This document shows, piece after piece, positions 35,693 to 42,067 of a DNA stretch of 42,067 bases. This DNA comes from an uncultured Desulfobacteraceae bacterium. GTDB taxonomy: Bacteria; Desulfobacterota; Desulfobacteria; Desulfobacterales; Desulfobacteraceae. The position numbers and the translations under genes are program-made. Where the stretch lies: the NCBI GenBank assembly GCA_913041495.1, contig CAJWHT010000025.1:1-42067 (forward strand). Reading direction: 5' to 3'. How positions within the stretch are numbered: position 1 is the stretch's first letter; every line of letters starts with the position of its first letter. The notes under the pieces are model-generated. The model did no database searches. It had not been told where the DNA came from and worked only from the letters and a program-made list of their open reading frames with translations.

Positions 35693-36559
35693 CTATACCG
35701 CAATATCAAACCGGATGGCCGGGTGGTGCTGATAACCGGCAACGCTCGTCTCCTCGTAATGCCAGTCAAAGATGGACCTGAAATTTTCGGTTATGATGTC
35801 CGGCAGGGGATAGGGTTTTCTTTCCAGTTGTGCTTTCAAGCCGTCCACATGATTCTCATAGATGTGGGTATCCCCTAAAAATCCCACCAGTTTGCCTGGT
35901 TCAAAACCGGCTTCCTTTGCCAGGAGGCAAAGCAGCAGGCCGTAGCTGGCGATGTTGAAGGGAAGGCCCAGGGCCGTATCCACCGATCTCTGGTTCCATA
36001 GCAGATTCAGCTTGCCGCCGGATACCGTCACCTGGAAGCCGTAGTGGCAGGGGGGCAGGGCCATCTTATCCAGATCCATAGGGTTCCAGGCCGATACGAT
36101 CATCCGCCTGTCATCCGGATTGGTTTTCAGCATCTTTACCACCTGCTCAAGTTGATCCACCCCGGGTGTTACCGGCGGCTGATCATGGGCCGTGTACCGG
36201 GCACCGAAGTGCCGCCACTGAAATCCGTAAATGGGGCCAAGTTCCCGCTCTGCCATCATCCTTTCTTGGGTCTTTTCATCATGGCCGTAGGCCACTTTCA
36301 ACGGAGAGCACCATTCATCCCAGATGTGGTTGTTTCTTTCCCGCAGCCATTCCTTGTCCGTGATCCCTTTGATGAAAAATTCCAGTTCGCTTGCAATCAG
36401 GTGGAAGGGCATGAATTTGGTGGTCAGCAGGGGAAACCCCTTTGACAGATCGTGTTCGAACATGGCCCCCGGCACGGCGATGGTGTTCACGCCGGTACGG
36501 TTGTGTTTTATGGTGCCCTCATCCAGTATCTTTTTAACGATGTTCAAATACGCGTCCAT
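35693..36559 (-). CDS. thyA: Thymidylate synthase ThyA
   Basis: ThyA methylates dUMP to dTMP using methylene-tetrahydrofolate. The 288-residue protein has the N-terminal Arg site (HNRTGVNTIAVPG), ELGPIYGFQWRHFGA, the catalytic Cys171 in ALPPCHYGFQ, Arg-Arg in DDRRMIVSAWNP, and the dUMP-binding QRSVDTALGLPFNIASYG. Two positions differ from the enterobacterial form (CHYGFQ instead of CHT-x-FQ, and RSVD instead of RSCD), so it belongs to another ThyA branch; the catalytic residues remain. It starts at the ATG 36559 and is convergent with the MFS gene. Confidence 0.95.
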   Translation of the reverse strand: MDAYLNIVKKILDEGTIKHNRTGVNTIAVPGAMFEHDLSKGFPLLTTKFMPFHLIASELEFFIKGITDKEWLRERNNHIWDEWCSPLKVAYGHDEKTQERMMAERELGPIYGFQWRHFGARYTAHDQPPVTPGVDQLEQVVKMLKTNPDDRRMIVSAWNPMDLDKMALPPCHYGFQVTVSGGKLNLLWNQRSVDTALGLPFNIASYGLLLCLLAKEAGFEPGKLVGFLGDTHIYENHVDGLKAQLERKPYPLPDIITENFRSIFDWHYEETSVAGYQHHPAIRFDIAV

Positions 36560-36792
36560 GTCATGCCTTTTTTCGGTTGTGGTGTCACAGTTTTAATCCG
36601 GCATCCTACCAGAATTGGGTATCATGGGCAAAATAAAATCGTTTCCCTTTTTAATTCATCCGGGACTTGCTTTTCCGGGCCGGGAAACGGTATCACACTC
36701 TGGTACGTTTTTATCCGGTTTCATCACCCGAAGCATCAATGAGATCCGACATCGGGATCCGACATCTGCATGTCACAGTTCAGGAGGAGACA

Positions 36793-37182
36793 ATGCCACT
36801 TGTAAAAATCGAAACAAGAAAAAACCGGAATCCGTCCCAAAAAAAAGACATCATGGACGCCGTTCATTCGGCATTGAGAGACGCCCTTAAGATCCCCGAG
36901 GACGACCGGGATATAAGGTTCCGGGAATACCACCCGGATGATTTCCAGGTGTCGCCTGAGAAGACCGAAAATTACATCCTGGTTCAAATTACATTGTTCA
37001 GCGGGCGGTCCCTGGATGCAAAGCGAAGGCTGTATCAGGGAATTGTTGCCAATCTGGGTGGGCTTGGGATTCGTCCGGAAGATGTGTTTATTGTGATCCA
37101 TGAGGTGCCGCTGGATAATTGGGGGATTCGTGGCGGCATCCCTGCTTCCGAAGTGGACCTGGGATTCAAGGTGGATGTGTGA
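36793..37182 (+). CDS. Tautomerase family protein
   Basis: A 129-residue protein beginning MPLVKIETRKNRN. The Pro after the initiator Met is the catalytic base of 4-oxalocrotonate tautomerase-type enzymes. The layout (PSQKKDIMDAVHSALRDAL, then a second beta unit with VQITLFSGRSLDAKRRLYQ and a conserved end DNWGIRGGIPASE) fits the larger tautomerase_2-type proteins. GGAGGAGA precedes the ATG at 36793; the longer in-frame reading upstream would bury the Pro and is rejected. The substrate is unknown. It stands between thyA and the LysR gene, and the 233-base gap before it has no recognised feature. Confidence 0.85.
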   Translation: MPLVKIETRKNRNPSQKKDIMDAVHSALRDALKIPEDDRDIRFREYHPDDFQVSPEKTENYILVQITLFSGRSLDAKRRLYQGIVANLGGLGIRPEDVFIVIHEVPLDNWGIRGGIPASEVDLGFKVDV

Positions 37183-37251
37183 GCCTGATCCGCTCTCCAT
37201 GGGAAGCTCTTCCCGGATTGCCTGGGGCGGGGAAACCCCACAGCGTGATAT

Positions 37252-38187
37252 TTACAATCCCAGGTAGCTGACCCGCTGGGTCCACTTCTGCTGCCGCATA
37301 TGGGCATGGAAATGGTCGAGAAAAATGTTTTCCAGTGTGGACATGGCCTTGTCCTGGAGGCGCATCATGGAAATCCGGTTCATGATTTGGGGCTGGCCTG
37401 TGGTCACCGGCACGATATCTCCGTTGTCGATCAGATCCGCCACCCAATAGCCGTCCACAATGCCAAGGCCCATATGATTTTTCAGCCATAATATGGTGGT
37501 GGGCATGTTCTGTGCCCGAAACTTGATATTCAAATGCGTGGGAATCCGTTTAAAGTGATGTTTGAACCAGCTTTTGAGTTCCACCCCGTATGCTTCATAT
37601 GTCCCATAGGTGCAGTTTTTCAGATTCCGGTATGAATGATCTCCTTTGATGTGGCTGTCGTAATATTGGTTTGAGCAGACCAAAAGCAACTCCACTTCAA
37701 ACATTGATTCCGCCGTATATGCGGACAGGTTGCCGATCAACTGCCCCTTTTCCGTAGAGCTGAAAAGATCGACAAAGGCCATATCAATTTGCCCGTCGTA
37801 GAGCTGTTTTAACAATTCCGCCGGGTTCCCGCTGTATAGGGATACCTTTACGGCCGGATATGATTTTTGAAATGCGGTGAGAAACGGCAGGAAAAAATTG
37901 CGGCCGAACTCCATGGGGCCGCCGAGTTTAATGTGCCCCACGGGTTTTTCATGGTGGTCGCAGATATATTTCACACCGATACTCAAATCCTCCACAAAGG
38001 CGGACACTATATTAAAAAGATTATGTGCCCCGCTGGTGGGTATCAGTTTTTTATGCAGGCGGGTAAAAAGCGGCACCCCGATTTCAGCCTCCAGCTTTTG
38101 CAGGTGCTGACTGACGCCGGACTGGGTCAGGCACAACTCATCTGCCGCCGCTACTACGCTTCCGGTGCGGTAGATATGATAGAACAC
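37252..38187 (-). CDS. LysR family transcriptional regulator
   Basis: A LysR regulator of at least 311 residues. The winged HTH is clear: TGSVVAAADELCLTQSGVSQ with HLQKLEAEIGVPLFTRL, then the effector domain (GHIKLGGPMEFGRNFFLPF and onward). The first standard start is GTG at 38187, but homology-like sequence continues upstream in frame (ILPDFNRLK) to a stop at ~38227, where no ATG, GTG, TTG or CTG exists. The real start may be an ATA codon behind AAGGA. The gene diverges from the FAD oxidoreductase across a 158-base gap and probably controls it. Effector unknown. Confidence 0.9.
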   Translation of the reverse strand: MFYHIYRTGSVVAAADELCLTQSGVSQHLQKLEAEIGVPLFTRLHKKLIPTSGAHNLFNIVSAFVEDLSIGVKYICDHHEKPVGHIKLGGPMEFGRNFFLPFLTAFQKSYPAVKVSLYSGNPAELLKQLYDGQIDMAFVDLFSSTEKGQLIGNLSAYTAESMFEVELLLVCSNQYYDSHIKGDHSYRNLKNCTYGTYEAYGVELKSWFKHHFKRIPTHLNIKFRAQNMPTTILWLKNHMGLGIVDGYWVADLIDNGDIVPVTTGQPQIMNRISMMRLQDKAMSTLENIFLDHFHAHMRQQKWTQRVSYLGL

Positions 38188-38233
38188 TTTGAGGCGGTTG
38201 AAGTCTGGTAGTATTATTTTAACTGATCCTTAT

Positions 38234-38304
38234 CTGTGTTTTAAATAATTTTACTAATCCTACCCAATCTATATATTTATCTCAAGACCTAAATTTAAAC
38301 ACAG
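38234..38304. promoter_or_regulatory. Spaced inverted repeat between LysR gene and FAD oxidoreductase
   Basis: CTGTGTTT (38234-38241) and AAACACAG (38297-38304) are perfect inverted copies 55 bases apart, and both extend inward as TTAAAT and ATTTAA with a one-base offset. LysR proteins bind paired half-sites over a 50-60 base stretch in divergent promoters. AT-rich TATATATTTA lies between the arms. Confidence 0.5.
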
Positions 38305-38345
38305 GTTTGATCACTGGAAACAAAATTGCAAAAAAGGAAGCCGTC

Positions 38346-39689
38346 ATGACCCAAAATAAGAAATACGATGCGATCATCATCGGTGCCGGCGTTATCGGCA
38401 CCCCCATTGCTTACGAATTGTCCAAAATGGGCTACAAAACCCTGAACGTAGACAAACAGCCGGATGCCGGAGAAGGCTCCACTGCCGGGTCCTGTGCCAT
38501 TGTCCGGGCCCATTACTCCACCGAAGACGGGGTGGCCCTGGCCTATGAGGGCTTCAAGTATTGGCAGGACTGGGAAAACTACCTGGGGCATGTTGAAGAT
38601 GAAAAAGGCCTGGCCAGATTCATGCAGACCGGCTCCATCCTGCTCAAATCCGACGGCCATGACTGGCGCAAGGTACAAAAGCACTATGATGCCGTCGGTG
38701 TCGGTTATGAAGAATGGGATAATGATACCATCGTGGAAAAGGTGCCCGTGGCCGATACCCATAAATTCTGGCCGGTGCGCCGGCCTGAGGACCCCAGGTT
38801 CTACGATGAATCCACCCAGATGCTGGAAGGCGCCATCTTCTGTCCCGAAGGCGGTTATGTCAATGATCCCGCCCTTTCCGCCCACAATATCATGCGGGCT
38901 GCCGAAACCTGCGGCGCCGAGTTCATCTTCAATGCGGAAGTCGTTGATATCCGCAGCGAGAACGGTAAAGTCAAAGGGATTACCCTCAAGGACGGCACCG
39001 AGATTGACGCCGAGATTGTCGTCAACGTGGGCGGTCCCCATTCATATAAGATCACGAAAATGGCGGACGGTGTCTGGGAGGGATGCAACATCAAAACCAA
39101 AGCACTTCGCCACGAGGTGATGTACTGCGCCTCTCCGGAAGGGTATGATTATCTTAACGACGGCTACCACATGTCAGACGGAGACGTGGGCTGCTATACT
39201 CGTCCGGAAGTGGGCAACATGTTCCTGATCGGTTCCGAAGACCCGGAATGCGATACAAGGGAAATCGTTGATCCGGATGATTTTTATGCGGGAAAAGGCG
39301 GACACGGAAAAGACAATGTCCTGACCGATGAGCAGTGGAAAGCCCAGTGCTACAGATGGGCAAAGCGGGTGCCCTCCCTCAAGGTTCCCAACCAGCCAAA
39401 GGGCGTTGTGGACCTGTACGATATCTCCGATGACTGGATTCCCATCTATGATAAATCCGATATGGACGGATTCTACCTGGCCATCGGCACCTCCGGCAAC
39501 CAGTACAAAAATGCCCCGGTTGTGGGCCGGATGATGGCCGAACTCATCGACGCCTGTGAAAAAGGCCTGGACCATGACAATGAGCCGTTCCAGTATGAGT
39601 TCAAGTACCTGAAACGGACCATCAACGTCGGTTTTTTCTCAAGAAAAAGGGAAATCAACAAAGATTCCAGTTTTTCCGTTAACGGTTAA
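38346..39689 (+). CDS. FAD-dependent oxidoreductase, DAO family (sarcosine/glycine oxidase-like)
   Basis: A 447-residue flavoenzyme of the D-amino-acid oxidase fold. The dinucleotide motif IIGAGVIGTPIAYELSKMG is at residues ~10-28, followed by the Ser/Thr-rich GEGSTAGSCAIVRAHYS characteristic of sarcosine oxidase/dehydrogenase-like proteins. A C-terminal FYLAIGTSGNQYKNAPVVGR completes the FAD site. The probable substrate is an amine or N-methyl amino acid. GGAAG precedes the ATG at 38346. The divergent LysR gene suggests substrate-induced expression. Another possibility is a 2-hydroxyacid or 3-phosphoglycerate-type substrate of the same fold. Confidence 0.85.
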   Translation: MTQNKKYDAIIIGAGVIGTPIAYELSKMGYKTLNVDKQPDAGEGSTAGSCAIVRAHYSTEDGVALAYEGFKYWQDWENYLGHVEDEKGLARFMQTGSILLKSDGHDWRKVQKHYDAVGVGYEEWDNDTIVEKVPVADTHKFWPVRRPEDPRFYDESTQMLEGAIFCPEGGYVNDPALSAHNIMRAAETCGAEFIFNAEVVDIRSENGKVKGITLKDGTEIDAEIVVNVGGPHSYKITKMADGVWEGCNIKTKALRHEVMYCASPEGYDYLNDGYHMSDGDVGCYTRPEVGNMFLIGSEDPECDTREIVDPDDFYAGKGGHGKDNVLTDEQWKAQCYRWAKRVPSLKVPNQPKGVVDLYDISDDWIPIYDKSDMDGFYLAIGTSGNQYKNAPVVGRMMAELIDACEKGLDHDNEPFQYEFKYLKRTINVGFFSRKREINKDSSFSVNG

Positions 39690-39774
39690 GGCAAACGCAA
39701 GTGCTGCCACAGACCCGGGTGAAACGGTTTTACGGATTCTTAATTTAAACAGAAAGCAAATTTTCAGGTGCGCC

Positions 39775-39912
39775 ATGAAGACACACACCATCACCAAGAC
39801 AGATCTCACAAAGAAAGACCTCATAAAAATCCTTGAGGAGATTGACAGAAAACAAAGGATTCAAAGTTTGAAACAAGATGCCGCAAGGCAAAAAGAATAT
39901 GGGGGGAGATGA
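39775..39912 (+). CDS. Small Lys/Gln-rich ORF, 45 residues
   Basis: A 45-residue frame starting MKTHTITKTDLTKKDLIKIL, strongly basic and predicted helical, preceded by CAGGTG about seven bases before the ATG. It begins 85 bases after the FAD oxidoreductase stop and could share its transcript. Codon choice is less G/C-ending than in neighbouring genes, so it may be spurious or recently acquired. The 327-base interval 39690-40016 otherwise holds only the terminator below. Confidence 0.35.
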   Translation: MKTHTITKTDLTKKDLIKILEEIDRKQRIQSLKQDAARQKEYGGR

Positions 39913-39940
39913 CAGGTCCGGCTTGATATACGCAGGATAG

Positions 39941-39982
39941 AAATAAAAAACTGCAGTTCTGCGCTGGGCAGAACTGCAGTTT
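39941..39982 (-). terminator. Rho-independent terminator of the larA module
   Basis: AAACTGCAGTTCTGC (39948-39962) and GCAGAACTGCAGTTT (39968-39982) form a perfect 15-pair stem with a five-base loop. Read on the minus strand it is followed by TTTATTTC after the stem's own T's, and it lies 35 bases after the larA stop. Confidence 0.85.
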
Positions 39983-40016
39983 GAATACGCTGTCAGGCTT
40001 ATTTATTCTACCAAAT

Positions 40017-41261
40017 TTATCCTACAAGGGGTACGGTCAGCCCACCGTCCATAAGGAAAAGGACAGAGGCGTCCTTGCCTTTTTCTTCGATGGCCTTGTC
40101 CAGGGCGGTCTGGAGATCCGGCTGGGGGGTGATAAAGAGCTTGGAGATGACGTCCGGCTCAATGTCGGTGACCCCCCACATCTGTGCCCAGAGTCCGATT
40201 TCCGCCATTTTGGCGGCCTTGTGGTAACCAAGGACATAGCCTTCTTCGATTTTGTCCAGGGCGGCTTTCGGGGAGTCGCAGGAGCCCAGAAGATCGGCAA
40301 AGGCCTTGCCGCCGATGCCGCAGCGGCATTTGGCCACAAGGATCATGATGCCGTCTTCCTTCAGGGCCAGTTTGGCATTGTCGATGCCCTTCTGGGCCTG
40401 GTAAAGGTCGATTTCCTGGGGGAACTTGACGATGGAGACGACAATGTCGGCCTTTTCTTTCAGCTTGGCGGCAAAGACTTCATTGGCCCGGTCGATGGCG
40501 GCATGAAAGGAATCGTTGATATGGCCGCAGCAGGTGGCATAGACCTTGTGGTGTTTGTCCAGCACCGTCATGATGGAGAAGATCTCCTGTTTGACGGTCT
40601 TGATGGCGTCGATCATATCTTCGTGGACCGGGTTGCCGTCCAGGGCCAGGGCTTTGGCTTCGGGCACCAGGGCCAGCTTGTGGTTCTGCTCAATGGTCTT
40701 ATACCCTGCGATGCCGGGCAGGAAGGATTTTCTGCCCCCGGTGTAACCGGCAAAGTAATGGGGTTCCACCGAAGAGATGATGATGAACTTGTCGGCTTCA
40801 ACCCCGGCCTTGTTCACATACATGTCCGTACCATTGGAGGACTTGCCGATGAGTACCATGTCCTCGTCCTTGCGGGCGTCGTGAACGATGATGTTGTTCT
40901 TCACCTTCTCGTAGTAAGGGCCGAAGATCTGGAGATACTCTTCTTCGCTTGGACCCCTGTGGGCGCCGGTGGCGATGATGAAATTGTACGGGACTTTTTC
41001 AAGCTCGGGGAAGATGACGTCCAGCACCTTCTTTGTGGGGGTGGGCCGGGTGGCGTCATTTACGATTACCAATACGTTCTTGGCATCCCCGATAAAGGTG
41101 TTGAAGTCCTTTGAGTTGATGGGGTTGGCAATGGCCTCTTCAATGCACTTGTCTTCATCCGAAATTTCCACATCGTTGGCTTCCAGGAAATCCACCCGGA
41201 TGTCGTCATCCAGGGTGGCGGACATGGAACCGTCTTTACCGTAGGGTACTTCTATCTGCAT
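40017..41261 (-). CDS. larA: LarA family nickel-pincer racemase (lactate racemase-like)
   Basis: A 414-residue LarA/DUF2088 enzyme. LarA interconverts D- and L-lactate, and relatives act on other 2-hydroxyacids, using a nickel-pincer nucleotide bound to Lys. The key residues have the spacing of L. plantarum LarA: His101 in GAHRG, His168 in EPHYFAGY, Lys178 in GGRKS and His194 in EQNHKL (His108, His174, Lys184, His200 there). DATRPTPT is the other signature. It lies 12 bases downstream of an Fe-S/MvhD gene and ends in a terminator. LarB, LarC and LarE for cofactor synthesis are not in the window. The true substrate is uncertain. Confidence 0.88.
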   Translation of the reverse strand: MQIEVPYGKDGSMSATLDDDIRVDFLEANDVEISDEDKCIEEAIANPINSKDFNTFIGDAKNVLVIVNDATRPTPTKKVLDVIFPELEKVPYNFIIATGAHRGPSEEEYLQIFGPYYEKVKNNIIVHDARKDEDMVLIGKSSNGTDMYVNKAGVEADKFIIISSVEPHYFAGYTGGRKSFLPGIAGYKTIEQNHKLALVPEAKALALDGNPVHEDMIDAIKTVKQEIFSIMTVLDKHHKVYATCCGHINDSFHAAIDRANEVFAAKLKEKADIVVSIVKFPQEIDLYQAQKGIDNAKLALKEDGIMILVAKCRCGIGGKAFADLLGSCDSPKAALDKIEEGYVLGYHKAAKMAEIGLWAQMWGVTDIEPDVISKLFITPQPDLQTALDKAIEEKGKDASVLFLMDGGLTVPLVG

Positions 41262-41273
41262 GGTCTCTCCTTA

Positions 41274-42067
41274 TCAGCGAATGGGACCTAACTGGTTCAT
41301 CTGTTCTACAAAGGTATCGATTTCCGCCTGGAAGAGGGTTTTGTCGCCGGCCGGAATTTCCACCAGCTGAATCCGTGAGGAATCAATACCCACCTTTTCC
41401 AGGGTGGTTTTCAGGTTTTCAACGAGTTTGATGGCCTTCTTGTTGCCGTCATGCTGGCATTCCCCTTCGGGACAGCAGGCCACAAGCACTCCTTTGGCCT
41501 TGTTCAGGAAGGGGGCCATGAGCAACTGTGCCTCAAGGCGGCCGCCGCACATGTTCACCAGGATTTCATAGTCGTTGTCTTTGGTCTCGGATTCCGGCAG
41601 GCGGGAGGCCTGGAGTTCCGGGTAGTAGGACCAGTTGCAGGCAAAGACGATGACCTGGGCGTCGTTATGGGCATCCAGGAAGGCTTTGGCCCGGTCAGAG
41701 AGCTCGGACCGGGAGGTGCCGAAGGTGTTTTCGATGGTGGCTGCCCCGGCCGGGCAGACCTCCACACAGATACCGCAGGCCTGGCATTTGGCCGGGTTGG
41801 TTTCGATGCCGTCTTCGGTATGGGAGCGGGCCTCGTGGGGACAGGCACCGACACAGATCAGGCAGCGGGCGCAGTTCATATAGGTGACGGAGGTGGTGCC
41901 GGGACCTTTAAGGCCCATGTCCATCAGGTCCTGTTTGGCATCAGTGAATACTTCAGTCAGTTTTACCCCGGATGAACAGGCGGCTTCACACCGTTTGCAG
42001 TAAAAGCAGTTGAACATCTTCTCCGCAGAGTAAGGGGTGAGTTCGATTTGCCCGGTGGCCAGGCCGA
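41274..42067 (-). CDS. Iron-sulfur protein with MvhD-type domain (Hdr-like), partial
   Basis: A minus-strand gene whose start lies beyond the right edge; the frame is open to 42067. The visible ~264 residues have a Cys cluster CFYCKRCEAACSSG, two [4Fe-4S] motifs (CARCLICVGACP and CQACGICVEVCP), then a domain like MvhD/FlpD, the [2Fe-2S] subunit that feeds electrons into HdrA: VFACNWSYYPE, VNMCGGRLE, CCPEGECQHDGN. The usual CNWC has become CNWS. Such proteins belong to flavin-based electron-confurcating complexes. Immediate coupling to larA suggests both handle 2-hydroxyacid oxidation electrons (inference). Confidence 0.82.
   Translation of the reverse strand, partial: GLATGQIELTPYSAEKMFNCFYCKRCEAACSSGVKLTEVFTDAKQDLMDMGLKGPGTTSVTYMNCARCLICVGACPHEARSHTEDGIETNPAKCQACGICVEVCPAGAATIENTFGTSRSELSDRAKAFLDAHNDAQVIVFACNWSYYPELQASRLPESETKDNDYEILVNMCGGRLEAQLLMAPFLNKAKGVLVACCPEGECQHDGNKKAIKLVENLKTTLEKVGIDSSRIQLVEIPAGDKTLFQAEIDTFVEQMNQLGPIR

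Noticed and set aside
37218-37240. GGGG-AAA-CCCC hairpin after the tautomerase gene
   Set aside because: Short stem without a T run; could be chance.
39981-41114. 377-residue plus-strand ORF
   Set aside because: Antisense to larA, whose catalytic residues are all present.

Overview
The window is almost entirely one stretch of a GC-rich, strictly anaerobic, flagellated deltaproteobacterium, most likely of the Desulfobacterales. The evidence is an EtfAB plus membrane iron-sulfur oxidoreductase operon, a LarA gene beside an Hdr/MvhD-type iron-sulfur protein, a FlgM pair of the Desulfovibrio DVU0524 type, and abundant two-component signalling. The first ~560 bases do not belong. They are AT-rich and read as two foreign fragments: the end of a Bacteroidota parB gene running into a DUF5683 gene, then an unidentified Cys-rich coding fragment. 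These are fused to a truncated CoA-binding gene. This looks like a chimeric contig end rather than biology.

Layout. 555-4796: broken CoA-binding protein, then overlapping uvrB-uvrC, closed by a terminator. 4903-12198: a four-gene signalling operon (four-receiver hybrid kinase with HPt, REC-GGDEF diguanylate cyclase, HDOD protein, second kinase whose HPt has lost its His), ending in a terminator. 12254-16710: FapA-like protein, a five-repeat S1 protein and an M55 D-aminopeptidase. 16849-18802: HigB-like toxin, divergent metal-site antitoxin, lone receiver and HAD phosphatase, tightly packed. 18828-24373 (minus): phoH-pgpH-ybeY-pdxJ-REC-PAS, with a 104-base coding overlap between pgpH and ybeY. 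24484-25781: cvpA-mazG. 25769-27152 (minus): flagellar checkpoint genes behind a sigma-28-like promoter.

27213-33430 is the most coherent metabolic block. A class II aldolase gene diverges from a FadR-like TetR gene, followed by the EMO membrane oxidoreductase, etfB and etfA. A shared palindrome (TGAAT-N4-ATTCA) lies upstream of the aldolase gene, of tetR and, imperfectly, of the EMO operon. At tetR and EMO it sits directly downstream of the predicted -10. This suggests one regulator coupling acyl-CoA oxidation, electron transfer to the quinone pool and gluconeogenesis. The EMO protein has lost all four expected cysteines of its first CCG domain but keeps those of the second.

33668-42067: cheW, an MFS transporter with a near-consensus promoter, thyA, a tautomerase, a LysR gene divergent from a FAD oxidoreductase, a small ORF, and a minus-strand LarA plus iron-sulfur/MvhD module running off the right edge. 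No tRNA, rRNA, CRISPR array or insertion sequence was seen.
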